Shown here: piece after piece, positions 9,844 through 23,000 of the stretch
How positions within the stretch are numbered: position 1 is the first letter of the stretch
How the letters are laid out: the number at the start of each line of letters is the position of its first letter
Assembly: GCA_018902385.1 (NCBI GenBank)
Contig: JABSSW010000016.1
Span: 434,001-498,000 of the forward strand
Direction: 5' to 3'
DNA: 64,000 nt
Origin: Physcia stellaris
Taxonomy: Eukaryota > Ascomycota > Lecanoromycetes > Caliciales > Physciaceae
Program-made: the position numbers and the translations under genes
The notes under the pieces: generated by a model
Seen by the model: the letters and a program-made list of their open reading frames with translations, nothing else
Databases searched by the model: none
What the model was told of the DNA's origin: nothing

Positions 9844-12827
9844 AATGATCGCAAATGTGCACTTGCACTATTAGTGCACAATGTGCACTAGTGAAGTTCT
9901 TGCAAATTATGCAGTGCAGTTTTCGAAAATTATGCACATGTGCAGTGCAGTTTTGAAATGAATTGCACTAATGCAAATATGTAATTACAGAAAATATTGA
10001 AAAATACGTCGAGAAAAGTATTTTATCGAGATTTGTTAATGATGTTGAGTTTTTGTCATTCAATTGAATTTTGATTTTCGTTAAAAACACGTCATGTGAT
10101 AGTAATTTGAGTTTAAAATCGAATTAATGCGTGAAATCGAACAAAATTCGCAATGTCGAAATCATTCATTTTCGCAAAAATTAAAAATTTTTTACAATTT
10201 GTATTTGTTTTATTCATCAATTTCAATGCGACGTCATTATGAGTTCGAATTTTGATCAACAAGTTGCATCGAACAGTATTACGATTTATTTTCGCAAAAT
10301 TTCAAATGTTTTCGATAATTTTGTTGATAAACACACGCGTGAAACTCAAAATAAAAAATCAATTGAATTTGAATACGTTTTTCGTCAAAAAATTTCGATT
10401 CAACTCAAATTCAATCAAAATTTTGTATCGCAAATTTTTAAAGCAAAACGTCAAAAAATTATCAATATTCAGATATTTCGTGCGTCAAATTTGAGCGATT
10501 TTGATTCATGAAGCGATTTTGACGTGAAAAATTCAAAAACAAAAATCGAATTTGTTTCAGAAATTTCAATCATTACAAAATTTTTTCAGAAATTCAATAT
10601 AATAATCTTTCGATTTTTTTTTATTGCAACAAACAACAAACGTTTTACAACAAAAATTCACAATTACATTCACATCATCAATGATTTTATTACAAACGCG
10701 AAATTTCATAAATGCAATTTTTGTTTTCGAATTTACAAATGAAATTCAAAACATCGATTTACGATTAATCATTTGAAAAAAAATCATGAAATAATCATTG
10801 CGAGCAAGATTGAAAAGAAAAATCAACTTTATGCGATCAACATCGAGACAGCATTCAGTCGTCAATTCGAATTAAACGAACAACGAAAAAATCGTCAATT
10901 ACAAAAATTTCAAATTCATTTTATTGACAAGAAAATATTTGAATATTTGTACATTCGATGAATCATTGTCGCAAACATCATTTTCGATCAAATCGTCAAC
11001 GAGAATTTTCGTTTTTTTATACATTATTTCAATGCTTCGATCAACGCTATGCTTTTTTATATTGATAATATTATCAAAACACGAGTATTTGAATTTTTCA
11101 AAAAAGATCAGATTCGAATACGTCATGTGTTTCGAAATTTCGTGTCAGATATTCACATATCGTGCGATGTTTGAATTTTTTCGAATCATTTAAACATGTT
11201 GATCGTTGTTGTTCATTTTATCATCGAAAATATGCAGCAACAAATCTTATTTTTCTCGTTGAAAAAAATCAAGAAGCAATATTCTGATGAGAATATGAAT
11301 CACATCGTGTTTTAAACACTCGACGAATACGAAATACGAAACAATTTGAATTATTTCGTAAAAAATAATTTGAACTCGAATGATATCATGTTCAAGCATA
11401 TATTCGATACATTTCGAAAACAACACGACATTGATTACGATTTCGTTGAACATCGTTTACGATGTTTGAATCACATAATCAATTTGACAATGCAAATTTA
11501 TTTATTTGAAAAGCATTTTGTCGTGAAATATCGCATTGTTGTTAATATATTCGTTGTTAAAGAATTGAACGATAATTTGCAAAAATATCGAAAATTTGAT
11601 TTTCAGAACAAATTTCACAATATCAATACGTACATTCTATATTTTTCGCAGCGCGTACAACGATTTTTAAAGCTTGAAAAGAATTTTGATAATGTAATGT
11701 TCAAACGAAATCAGTTTACAAAATGAAATTCATGATACGATATGATTGATTGAACATTCAAGAAAATAAAATCGATTATCAACGCTTTCGTCAACGAGAA
11801 GTTCGATTTGAAGAGCGATAAATTATTGATTTTTGATTGAAAAATTTTTACACAAATGCGTGATTTTTTGAAAAATTGTCACGATGCTACGAACTTTATC
11901 GAAAGTCGTGAAATCACGATCAACAAAATGTTTTTTATGTTGAATTTTTTGATGCATAAGTTCGAAATCGAAAATCGAAATCATCAATTCGATTTTTTTA
12001 TTGATTTATTTATCGAATCAAATTTCAAAAAGTTGCGCAAATATTGAAATATCATTATCGATCGAAATTTTATTTATATCGTCGTCATTATATTGAATTT
12101 TCGACATAAATGAAATTATTTTCAACATTGAGATTTCGACGTGATTCGTGAAATCAAGTTTTCGTTGAATAAATTTTGAGTTAAATACAACAATGCATCA
12201 ACAACGATTCAACATATTGCAATTTTTGAATTCAACGAAAAAGCAAAAATGTTTGAGTTCATGCAATGAATGATTAGATATCAAGAAAAAACAATTGAAA
12301 TGAACGAATTGAATCAATATTTAATAAAATTCAGAATACGCGATTCAAAAAATATCATCGTTTATTGAAAAAGTCAAAACGAACGATTTTTTAGATTTAC
12401 ACGTATGATCATGAACGTATTTTCGATTTTTAATATGTTCGCAAAATTCGAACGTGTGTTTTCAAAAATCAAACATACGATCATCGATGAAAAAATTAAA
12501 TTCAAATTTCGATTTATCGAGATTTTGAAGTGCTGTAAATTTTGATTTCGAGCAGAAATTTTCATCGAGAATTCAATTAACGCAATCATGACGAAAAAAT
12601 TCGAAAAGCAATTGTTGAAACAAATAAAAACGACGAAGACGACGAAGAAAAAAAAAAGCTATTAAAATGCATGCATATCAAACAAAACATCAAGAAAATT
12701 ATACATTTTATCGATGTGCATTAGTGCAATGCAGTTTTTAGATAAACATTAATAGTTTTCTACAAAAATGATTTAATGCAATGCAATTTTGAATCAAAAA
12801 TTGCATTAATGCACATTTGCGAACATT
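9844..12827 (+). mobile_element. Degenerate hAT-superfamily DNA transposon
   Basis: Element of 2984 bp bounded by 18-bp terminal inverted repeats (9844-9861 and 12810-12827, one mismatch; both contain CGCAAATGTGCA), with subterminal copies of TGCAGTGCAGTTTT and TGCATTAATGCA-like motifs. Plus-strand frames carry hAT landmarks. A BED-type zinc finger (CNFC...HLKKNH) lies near 10700-10790. The central transposase segment (HRLRCLNHIINL, then FHNINTYILY) lies at 11440-11640. The C-terminal dimerisation region, in sense as FSIFNMFAKFERVFSKIKHT, lies at 12400-12550. The coding sequence is broken by several stops and frame changes, so no active transposase is expected. No 8-bp target duplication is evident, perhaps erased by mutation. 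Family known from motifs; activity inferred absent. Confidence 0.8.
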
Positions 12828-13021
12828 AATTGAAATCGACGAACAGTTAGAATCGAAACGATGAATAGATTGTTTGTAGAAAAAACTCATTCGTTATCAC
12901 TCAATGTTTGTTCGATAATCGATGTTGACTTCGATATAACGTTTAGTTCACGAATTGCATTTGATGACATGATTTTCTGTTTGATTGTACAACATTATGT
13001 CTTGTTATATGTTATGTTACA
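12828..13021. other. Mutated host flank left of the outer copia element
   Basis: Short AT-rich stretch between the hAT end and the copia target duplication. It was host or older repeat DNA before the insertion and now carries the same CpY-type mutation. It may be what preceded the transcription-factor fragment found at 31623, but no frame can be shown. Confidence 0.4.
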
Positions 13022-13026
13022 CAATA
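13022..13026. repeat. Target-site duplication CAATA, left of outer copia
   Basis: Identical to the pentamer at 31623-31627 after the right LTR; marks the insertion of the outer copia element. Confidence 0.85.
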
Positions 13027-13260
13027 TGTTAGAAAAATTAGAACACATCGATTCAGACATTGAATTGATTGACTAATTAACAAATATTTACGTGAAAGCA
13101 TTGAATATTAATACATGCGACATATGCGATATATGCGATATGCGTTATTGATGATTGAATTTTGAATCAAATGATTGAATTTTGAATGATTTGATCATTT
13201 GAATTCTGAATAACACGTGATTAAAATTTTGAAAAATTTTGAATATTGCACATTTCAACA
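13027..13260 (-). repeat. Left (3') LTR of outer copia element
   Basis: 234-bp copy, fully mutated; pairs with 31389-31622. TG...CA ends are kept. Confidence 0.9.
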
Positions 13261-13434
13261 TTTTGATTCAATAAAACAAAATCATCAAACATTTATTCGC
13301 AACAACATTTGATAAAATCATTGTTTTGAAATCGTTTTGATTCAATTAATTTTTTCGTTAACGAATTCAAACATGTTCACAAAACGTCGAAATAATGTAA
13401 ATGTAAAAAATTTGATGAAATCGTCGATCATTAT

Positions 13435-13627
13435 TGAACGAATGTGAATGATTGTCATTGCATTGCATGCAATATTATCGAAATTACGTACAGAAGTAAA
13501 TACAATTTGATTGCGCAAATGTTTTTAATAGTAATCGATTTTGACACGCTTCGCTTAATCGATCAATCAGAAATTCTGATTTTATTCGTGTTCATATTTC
13601 AATTTTTTGTCATCGTACTTTTCAACA
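13435..13627 (-). repeat. Left (3') LTR of nested copia element
   Basis: 193 bp, pairs with 19134-19326 at about 94% identity by eye. Nearly all differences are of the CpT/ApG type. Confidence 0.88.
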
Positions 13628-13774
13628 CTTTCATTCGATGACAATCATGTTCATTGCACTCGTGAATGCGATTCTCATTGAATTTCAATTTTTGCATTGA
13701 TTGTGACTTTCATTGAATGCTAATTCGTGCAACGACGTAACTTTCATTGAGCTTCAATTTCTACGTTCATTGAT

Positions 13775-14160
13775 GAAGAAAACACTGAATTTCTTTGATC
13801 AAAAAATCGAATTCGAACGATTTCGAAGAAAATCATTTTGAATCATCATGCAATTCGAATCTGAGCACGATCAACGAATTTTTGTTTTCAATCATAATTT
13901 GTCAAATTCGTACAATCGAATCATCATTGCTTTAAAATGAAAAAAATGACGTGATTTTCATCAAATTCGAACTTCTTTAACTATTGACGAAAAAAACACT
14001 GATTTTTTCTGACTAAACAACTAGACTCGAACGATTTCAAAAAAAATCATTTTGAATCATCATGCAATTCAAATTTGAACACGATCAACGAATTTTTGTT
14101 TTCGATCATGACTCGTCAAATGTGTACGATTGAATCATCAACATCTTAACATGAAAAAAG
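13775..14160. repeat. Two-copy direct repeat in the 3' noncoding part of nested copia
   Basis: A segment of roughly 170 bp at about 13775-13945 recurs at about 13985-14160. Both copies include CATTTTGAATCATCATGCAA and the AACACGATCAACGAATTTTT stretch or a close variant. It lies between the 3' LTR and the RNase H region and was duplicated before or during mutation. Confidence 0.75.
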
Positions 14161-17100
14161 CAATTCTGATTATTGAAAAGAATTTAATTGATTTTCGATT
14201 TTTTCAGTCTCAATTGTTTCACGAACTTCTTGAATTTATTTTTTGACAGTGATTTAGTCAAATTATCGACTATCATGTTTGCACTTGAAACGTAATTCAA
14301 TTGAATCAAATTTTTTTGATGCAAATTTCTGATGTTATGATAAATCACATCAATGTGCTTTGATCGTTCGTGAATATGTACGTCTTTGATCAACAAATTA
14401 ACGATTTGATTATTTTTCAAGAATTGCATTGATGAACAAATTTCATGTTTATCGTTCTGAATGATTGCTATTTGATTCAATTCGATTTCGAAATATTTGA
14501 TGAAATTCAAATCTCGAAAAAATTGTGTTATTCATAATTTTTTTTTAACACATGTCGATAAAATCATATACTCGACTTCAATGATTGAAATAACGATCGA
14601 TTTTTGCTTACGATTCATTCATGATATTGATTTTTCAGCGAACATGTAAACGTATTCAAAAATCGACTTTTTGTTCAATTTATCGATTGCGTAATCAGAA
14701 TTCGAATAAGTTTTGATTTTGAAATTTTCATTGTTGTTCAATTTCAAATCGTATACAAGATTTAAATCGATGATCGATCGAATGTAACGAAGCAAAATCT
14801 TCATTGTTTTGTCATGATGTTTCGCAAAATCACTGAAATATTGATTTAATCGTTTTAATGCGAAAGCGATATTTGAACGAATGTGTATGACAACATACAT
14901 GAGCTTTTCAATCTTGTGTTGATAGTTTTTTGAATCAATTCGTTCGTCGTTCGATTCAATTGATTTGAGTGAATCGTAATCGTTCATGAATAGTTTCGTA
15001 CGTTCGTGTTTATCGATGTTCATATGCAATTCATTCAATATTTCGCTCAAATAATGAGTTTGATTCAATCGAATAATTCGTCTTTTACGATCGCGAATGA
15101 TTTTAATGTCAAGAATTTTCTGCATTTTTTTCAGATTTTTGATTTTGAATATTTTCTTGAATTCATTTTTGAATCAATTGATTTGCTCGTTGAATTTGAC
15201 GACAACAAAAATGTCATTCACGTAAAAAAGTAATATGATTTTTCGTTTTTTATGACGAAACATACATGAGTCAATCGAAATTTGTTCGAAATTCAGTTTG
15301 TGAAATTCTTTTACGCAACGCTCGTGTCAATTTCTAATTGTTTGTTTCAATTCATAAAAATTTCGACGAATCAAAAGTGTTTGTTCGAAAAATAAATTCA
15401 CGTCGAATGACGATTTCATGTAAATTATCTTTTTTAGAAATGATTTCGTGAAAACATTGTTGACGTTCATTTGATGACATTCGAGATTTTTCAACGCGAC
15501 GATGACGAGAAACAAGCGAAAAATATCGAATTTAACAATTGAAACAAAAATATCTGTATAGTTTATCTCATATATTTGCGAGAAGTCTTTTGCAACGAGT
15601 TTGATTTTCAATTTGTTCAACGTATCATTCACATGCATTTTGATTTTGAATACTCATTTATTGATGACGATATTGACGTTCTTCGATGAAATGACGACGT
15701 TTCAAATTTCATTAGCTATTAACGTCGTCAATTCGATTTGAATAATCTCGAATCAAAATTTACTTCAAGTGAAATCATTGACAATTTTCTGATAGTTTTC
15801 GAACACAAATATGATCAACTTTTCAACGAATTGTCGATTTGTATTTTTTGTTGTTGCGAACAGAGTTCACTCATCGTGCTCGCACGTATCAAAATTCTCG
15901 ATCAGGAATGTCATCATGACGCGTGCAATTTTGTTGCGATACTCATTTCGCTTTTTCTCGTTCGTAATATTTCGCTTACGTTTAGAAATTGTCACGTGAA
16001 AAAATTGTTGCATCATGCGTGAAGATTTCGTGAAAAATGCTAATTTAACACGCGTTTGAATTGTTGATTTCGTCGTAAACTCGTTGATTTCATTTTTTTC
16101 ATTTGATGTATCGATGAATTCATCGTTTTTTTTCATGTGCATTGACTGAATTTTTTTTTCGTTTTTCGAAATCATAAACGCAACAATGATCGAGAATTTC
16201 GCAAAAACTGATGCAACAAAAATTGATGTAAACGTCGATGTCATCGAAACGACTGCAAATGCAAAAACTATTTTGCGTAATCTTTCGACAAATCGTTTTT
16301 CAAGTAATTCGTTCATCGTAATCGTGAACAAATTCAATGACTCGTTTTTTCATTTTTCATGTTCAAGAAACATTATTTTATGATGCTTGATGACATCACG
16401 ACGATCGAAAGCTCATATCTTGTATTGAATCGTGATGTTTTCGTCATAACTCATAAACACATTTGATTTTTCTGTATTGACGAATTTGTTCTTTCTACTT
16501 TTCTCAAACAATGATTTAATATCGACGAACGAATAGCATTTGCATTCTCAAACGCGTATGTGATTTATCGACGACTTAATATTTGTTCAAATTTCAATAA
16601 AATTTGTTGAATTGTCGTCGATTATTGATTTCGTGTTCATACGATTGCGAACGTATGTATTTGTTTTTTCTGTTTCAAATCAGAATTCTATGAACAACTT
16701 TGCGTCTTGAATCATTGTTCGTATTTGATTTTCGAACGTTTTTATGACACGCTTCATTACGTCGTTTTGAATGAAATTGTACGAAACGATGTATTGTGAA
16801 ACAATGTCGATAGATTCGCATCAAGAATCGAATATAAACTTTAATTCTTTGACGTTGTCACAACGTACGACTTGTAGTTTTCGCTGAGTTTCTAATTTCA
16901 TTTTCAACTTTCATTTGTTAAAAGCTTCTGATGCATCAAATCGTTTGCGAAGAAATAGAATTCATGTTCGTCGAAAATGATTATTCACGATTTTCAAAAA
17001 GTATTCGTAGTCGAGTCTTGAAACGAATAAAAATTCACAAATATCGATAAATATCAATTTCAATATGTGAGTTTTGCGTTCGACTAGACGACGATTATGT

Positions 17101-17275
17101 GCATTAATCATTTTCGTAATCGCACATATTTTGCATGAATCGTTGCGATTTTCAACAATAAATATTGACTTGCGTAAAGTTGTGATCTTGTGCAAACTTC
17201 GAAGTTTTGCAAATTTCATATGATCAGAACGTCGATGTCATAACTCGTATAAATCACGTCTCTTTTGATCGACAT

Positions 17276-17371
17276 TTGAGTCAATACTTGAGTCAACATT
17301 TGAATCAATATTTGAGTCAACATTTGAATCAATATTTGAATCAACATTTGAATCAATACTTGAATCAACAT
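17276..17371. repeat. 12-bp minisatellite in nested copia
   Basis: Eight tandem units of TTGARTCAAYAY, i.e. a multiple of three, so the array lies in frame with the element's former gag/protease region. Unit differences are again mostly A/G and C/T. Confidence 0.85.
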
Positions 17372-19133
17372 TCGATGATTGAAAATCGATTTCGATATCA
17401 CTTCGAAAATCAGTATTTGCATCGAACAAAATTTCGTTCGAGTTCACGATTGTTGACATTGCAAATGAAACAAACAAGATTTTAAAAAATTCAATTGCAA
17501 ACATCGTATTGCTCGTTAACAATGCGTATTTTCTAAATTTTGATGTGATTTTGTCTATTATGTAAACATTTTCTTGAACGAATGCTCGAAATACTTTAAC
17601 GTTTTGCTTATTGCGCATGAACAAACTATCGTCATTGAAATTTTTTATCAAATTCTTTTTGATAAAGTGTTTGTCGAATAAAAAATTGACGTCGAAATCA
17701 AATACATAAAGCATTTTCGTTAACGTGTTTTCATCATTTTTGACACGCATCGTCACTGAATCACATTGATTTGAATACAATTTTTTTTTTTCGATTTTGA
17801 TCGTGCGTCTTTTAATCGATTTGAGAAATTCATTAAAAAGTCGAAAATCGTCAATCATGTGTGACGAGACATCGATATTTGCAATTCATACAAATTTGAA
17901 AAATTTATTGATCAGTTCTTTGAATAAAGCGACGATTTTTTTCATGTGTTTTTCATTGTTTGAATCGATGTCGATGTCGAAACTTGAATTGTTGTTGAAC
18001 GAAAAAAAATCGACGACGTTGTACGTTTTGTGTTTTTTATTTTTGCGTAAAAGTTTTTTGATTTTCTGTTTTTTCGTTCATTTTTTTAATTTTTTCAAAA
18101 AATCACATTTTGCGATTCGATGTGAATCATCGCAAAAAAAACATTTCGTTTTTTTCGCTTTAGTTTTGAAACGACGAAAACTTTCGTCGAAATTGAAAAA
18201 TCGTCGTTGAGATATGCGATAAAATTGACGACGATTGTTTTTGATTATCAATGTTGATTCGACGATTTTGTTTGCAATGAATTGTGTTTTTTTCTTTTGC
18301 AATTTCTGAATAAATTTATCGACATCGAAATTGTTTTGTGCGTCGATTGCATCACGAATGACATCGTATTCGACAAACAAAAATGTTAAAAATGTCTGAA
18401 AACGACGTTTTGATTTGAACAAATTCGTCATGTCTGATTGCATGTTTGCAACTTTGCGACTTTTTTTGATGATATCGATATAAACGATTTCAATGATCAC
18501 GTTTGAAAATTTTTTGTAATTCATGAACTTTTGCAACAATTGTCGTTCAATTGTAGCAAACTTTTGTTTGTATTTGTTGACAAAAATTTTTCAAATTTTT
18601 TTGACAATTTTCAATTTCGTCATCAATTTTTGATCATCGTCATCGATACATTCGATGAATTGATATTGTGTTTTTGCGTCGAACTTTTTTTTAATTTTTT
18701 TTTCATCAAAATTCAAATCGACATTTCATTTTGATTTTCGAAAATCATTCGACAACAATTTCGACACATAATTTGAGTCGACGATCATTCAAATTTTTTC
18801 GTCGATGAATCATTGTTTCATTAATTTGAATCATTTTTCGCAATTTTGACGAATGAAAATATCGCAAATTCGACGCGCGTTGAATTTGTTGATTTCGAAA
18901 TCGTTCATGATGCGTGATGTGATATGTAAATATGTATTCGAATGTAAATTCTCTTTATTGTCGTGTGTTTTCTCGTGAAATTGTCGATCGAATCGTGTAA
19001 ATTCTTTTTATTGCTTTAACGCGATCGAACGATGAGTTCTTTTCACAATTGTTTGATTTTCGTAATTTCGTGATCGAACGATTGACGTTGACAATCACAA
19101 AAAATTTATGTTAATTCGAATCTTATAATTTAT

Positions 19134-19326
19134 TGAACGAATATGAGTGACTGTCATTGCATTGCATGCAATACTATCGAAATTACGTACAGAAATAAGT
19201 ACAATTTGATTGCGCAAATGTTTTTAATAGTGATCGATTTTGACACGCTTCGCTTAGTCGATCAATCAGAAATTCTGATTTTATTCGTGCTCATATTTCA
19301 GTTTTTTGTCATCGTATTTTTCAACA
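19134..19326 (-). repeat. Right (5') LTR of nested copia element
   Basis: 193 bp, same ends as the left copy; followed directly by ATCAT. Confidence 0.88.
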
Positions 19327-19836
19327 ATCATCATGTTTTTGATATTGATGTAAATCAATTTAATGATTTTTTCGATTATCAATTTTTTGATTTTGTGATA
19401 TTTGATTGCGATATGTTTGATTTTTTGATGATTGACGAAATTGTAAATCAATGCGATGACGATTTGATTGTTTATTCGTAAATCGATGAAATTTTCAATA
19501 AAATATTTCAATGCATCGAGTACGACGATCAAAAAATAAATTTTTTTGTTCGCATTGCATTGATCAATATATTCGATTTCGATCGTTGAAATGACAACGA
19601 TATTTTGTCGTTTGAAAAAATGAAACACGAAATTATTTCAAAACATAAATACATAATCAAAAATAAAACGAAAAATATTTTCGCATTTTGCATATGATGC
19701 ATTTGTATAATTCATCAATTTTTCGTTGTGATTCGTTTTTGATTCAAATCGTAAATTCAAATTCGAAATGTTCGATAAATATCAAACGATATACATGACA
19801 ACATGTATATGAATTGATATTGAATTACAAACGTAT

Positions 19837-20053
19837 TGTGACGAACGTACATCGAATTCAACATTTGACAAAATTAACATCGATTTAACATCGTTATTTT
19901 ATCATATCGAATGTTAGAATCGAAGTTCGCTTTGACGCATTCAAAAAATCAAATCTTTTACATATGTTTTTGCAAATTTCATGTATTTGCTTCTCATTTC
20001 GATATTCTCGTGTAATTATGTAGTAATATCATATTTTTGCATAGCATTTCACA
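19837..20053 (+). repeat. 5' LTR of gypsy element
   Basis: 217 bp, starts TGTGACGA and ends TTTCACA; preceded by CGTAT. Confidence 0.9.
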
Positions 20054-23000
20054 TTATATCGAAATCATTTTCTTCATGTTCGTTTATGATACGCGAGCAT
20101 TCAAATAAACAAAGTTTTCTGTCTCAAAATTCAAAAATTGATAAAAAAACATAATAGATTCGTATCGTTTGATCATTCAAAAAAAACAACAAAACGTAAC
20201 AGACTGATTGTGAATGCGAAAAAACGAAACATAATAAACTCGTTTGTCGATTCAATTGAATATTTTGACAGACGAATTTCAGCGATAATCGATGTCACGA
20301 AAATAATTTTCTCGAGCGTCGATTCAGATTCGCTTCACTATTAATTGACAAAGCTTCTTTGTTTCAAAAATGATTCGATTACATCATCAAACACATATTA
20401 AGTCACTTCGAAAAAGTGACATTCATACAAAGAAACATCAAAAAGTTAATCAAAAATTTCATTTTCAATGATACTCAATTTTTTATCATTTCGAACGACA
20501 TTACATTCAATCGACTATTTAAGTTTTTATACTTCGAATTTTTTTTTTTTTTTTTTTTTCAATTCAATCATTATGATTTTCTCAACGCGTCTGAAAGAAC
20601 GTCAACGACTCAACGAAATAAAAAAGTTGAATATTTTCGATTTTAATCAAAAAATCGATGATTCTGAACGTTTTTTCGATATCTATATGATCACAACAGT
20701 GCTCGATTTTACGAGATCGAATTTCATCATGATTTTGACGTCAATTGACATATTCAATCTTTCGAAATTAAAAAGAGCGATTTTTGAACAATTTGCACGA
20801 CTTTGAAAAACTCTGAAATCTTTTCGAAAAAATAAAAACAAAAACATCAATATCATTCGTGTCTGAAACAATCGCGAGAAATACATAAAAACGAGAAATT
20901 TAAAGCATTTTTTAGAGTTCGATGAAATCAACGTTCAATTCGAAACAAATCGAATTGAAATTCGCAAATTTCGTAAAAAAATCGACAAACAATTCGTCGT
21001 TCATAGTAATCGAGAAATCAAACGTAAAGAAAAAACTAAAAAAGAATTTTCGAATGATCAAAATGTCGATGTTTTCTCAAAAATCAACTATGACGAGAAA
21101 ATTGATCTTTTCAAAACTCGCTCAAAAAGCAAGAAATTGATTTTTAAATACATCGATTTTTCTATCTTTTATGAACACAAAAATTCAAACATTCTCGATT
21201 ACATTCGATATAATATCTGAAAAAATAAATGCGTAAATAAATTGAAAATCAATGCGAATTGATATTTCATTAAACAACAAAAAGTTATTGCAATCGTTCA
21301 ATGATTAGAAAACAAAATCGTCGAGCACGTTCACATTCGACGTAAAATTTAACGTCATTTTTTTCGATTACGAAAATTTTTTCAAATTGCTCGATATCAT
21401 TTACGTCGATGCAAATCATGATCGCAATATTCGACGTCAATACGACGATTTCAAAATGAAATTTTCGAATGTATACAGCGAATTTTATTCAGAATTTCTA
21501 TTATTGACTAATCAGTTACTCAACAAGTTTGATGACGACAAAATTCATGATTTGAAAAAAAAATTTATCGTTAAATTCAAATTGACTATGAATAATCTGA
21601 ATAGTTTCATTTTTTTTGATGTTTTTTATCGAAAGATTCAGACAATCGATAATCGTCATCGACGTATTCAAAATGATGACGATAATTTTTTCAAATTTTT
21701 GAATCATAAACAGACATTTCGAATTCGTCGAAACGAAAAGTATTTTGCGAAGTTGATCATCAATTACATCAATTCAATCGAGAAGAAAGTTTACAAAGTT
21801 GTCATAATTCGTTTTTCTGTGAAAAAGAATTGTCGTCGTTGTGATAGTTTAAAACATTGATGAAAAAAATGCAAATCAAACAAATCGTTATTCGAATGAA
21901 TAAACAATTTGATTAAAAAAAAATATTCAATTTTCAGAATATTGCAGCAATTTTCGATTATGTTAACAATACATTCATTGTTTTTTCATTTTTCGATGAA
22001 TCGAAAAACTAATTATCTTTTTCGAAAACGCGAAAAAGATTATCAAAATTTGTTTACGAGATTTTCAACATAACATTTTTAACGAATTTCTTTGTAAATT
22101 TTTAGTTAAAAAGATAAATCTGTTTTTTGACAATCGAAAAATCATGATTCATGATTTAATTGATATCGATTTTTCTGAATATGCTTTCATTAATGAGAAA
22201 ACTGCGCAAAAAATTTGTCATAAATTAGAATTAATTTCAATATCTCTATCGAAACTCAAAAGAATTCTTAATTTCGAAAAAACAAAGATCAAATTTATTA
22301 TTCATCAAATATTGTTCAAAATGACGATATAAAATCATTCAGAACTTTTCGCTTCTTTGTTTATTATCAAAATAAAACAACATTCGTTGATTTTAGATAA
22401 ATCATGAATGAACAAACATGAAATGATTTTCAACATGATCAATGACGAATGTTATTTCACATCAAATCATTGTGATTATGACGAAACATTTTTTTTATCG
22501 TTTCGATCGTCGATATTTCAAAAATTATTCAATTCAAACAAGCAATCGAATAGAACATTTTATTTATCGTTTTTTGAGCGATTTTTCACGTCGTCTTTTT
22601 TTACGAACGTTCAAAAATATCAAATATTTCAAAGACGATCAGTTTCGATCTCATTTCGATCGATTTTTTTTCGATTTATCGTTGAAAATTGAATCGAGAA
22701 AAAATCGTCGTTACGAAAGTTTTTGAGTTTCGATTTCAAATATGTCATCGAGAAAATAAACAAAAACTATTTTTCGAGTAAATTTTTCAAAAAGAAACAA
22801 AAAATGAAAACAATACGTGAAACACAAAAATCGAGTTTAATCAACGTTTCGATCAAAAGATTCGATTTATTCAAAAAATTTACGCGACGTTTTAATCGAA
22901 AATCTAAAATTACGATTTTCGAGCATGAAAACGACGAGCAAAATTTCGATTTTGACGTATCATTAAATGTCGTTTTTGTTGACGCGATTGCTTTTCAATC

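Larger units (their letters stand above)
13435..19326 (-). mobile_element. Nested Ty1/copia retrotransposon relic
   Basis: Fossil element of 5892 bp in minus orientation, inserted into the 3' part of the outer copia element. It has 193-bp LTRs at both ends with TG...CA termini, flanked by ATTAT on the left and ATCAT on the right, a target duplication that differs by one C/T change. Parts run right to left: gag with a zinc-knuckle-like segment near 18.1-18.5 kb, a repetitive gag/protease region near 17.2-17.9 kb, the GAG-pre-integrase segment near 17.0-17.2 kb, integrase, reverse transcriptase near 15.1-15.7 kb and RNase H near 14.2-15.1 kb. Younger than its host element. Broken many times and inactive. 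Confidence 0.9.

Noticed and set aside
17276-17371. CRISPR-like array
   Set aside because: Units are only 12 bp and contiguous with no spacers; it is a coding minisatellite in a retroelement relic.
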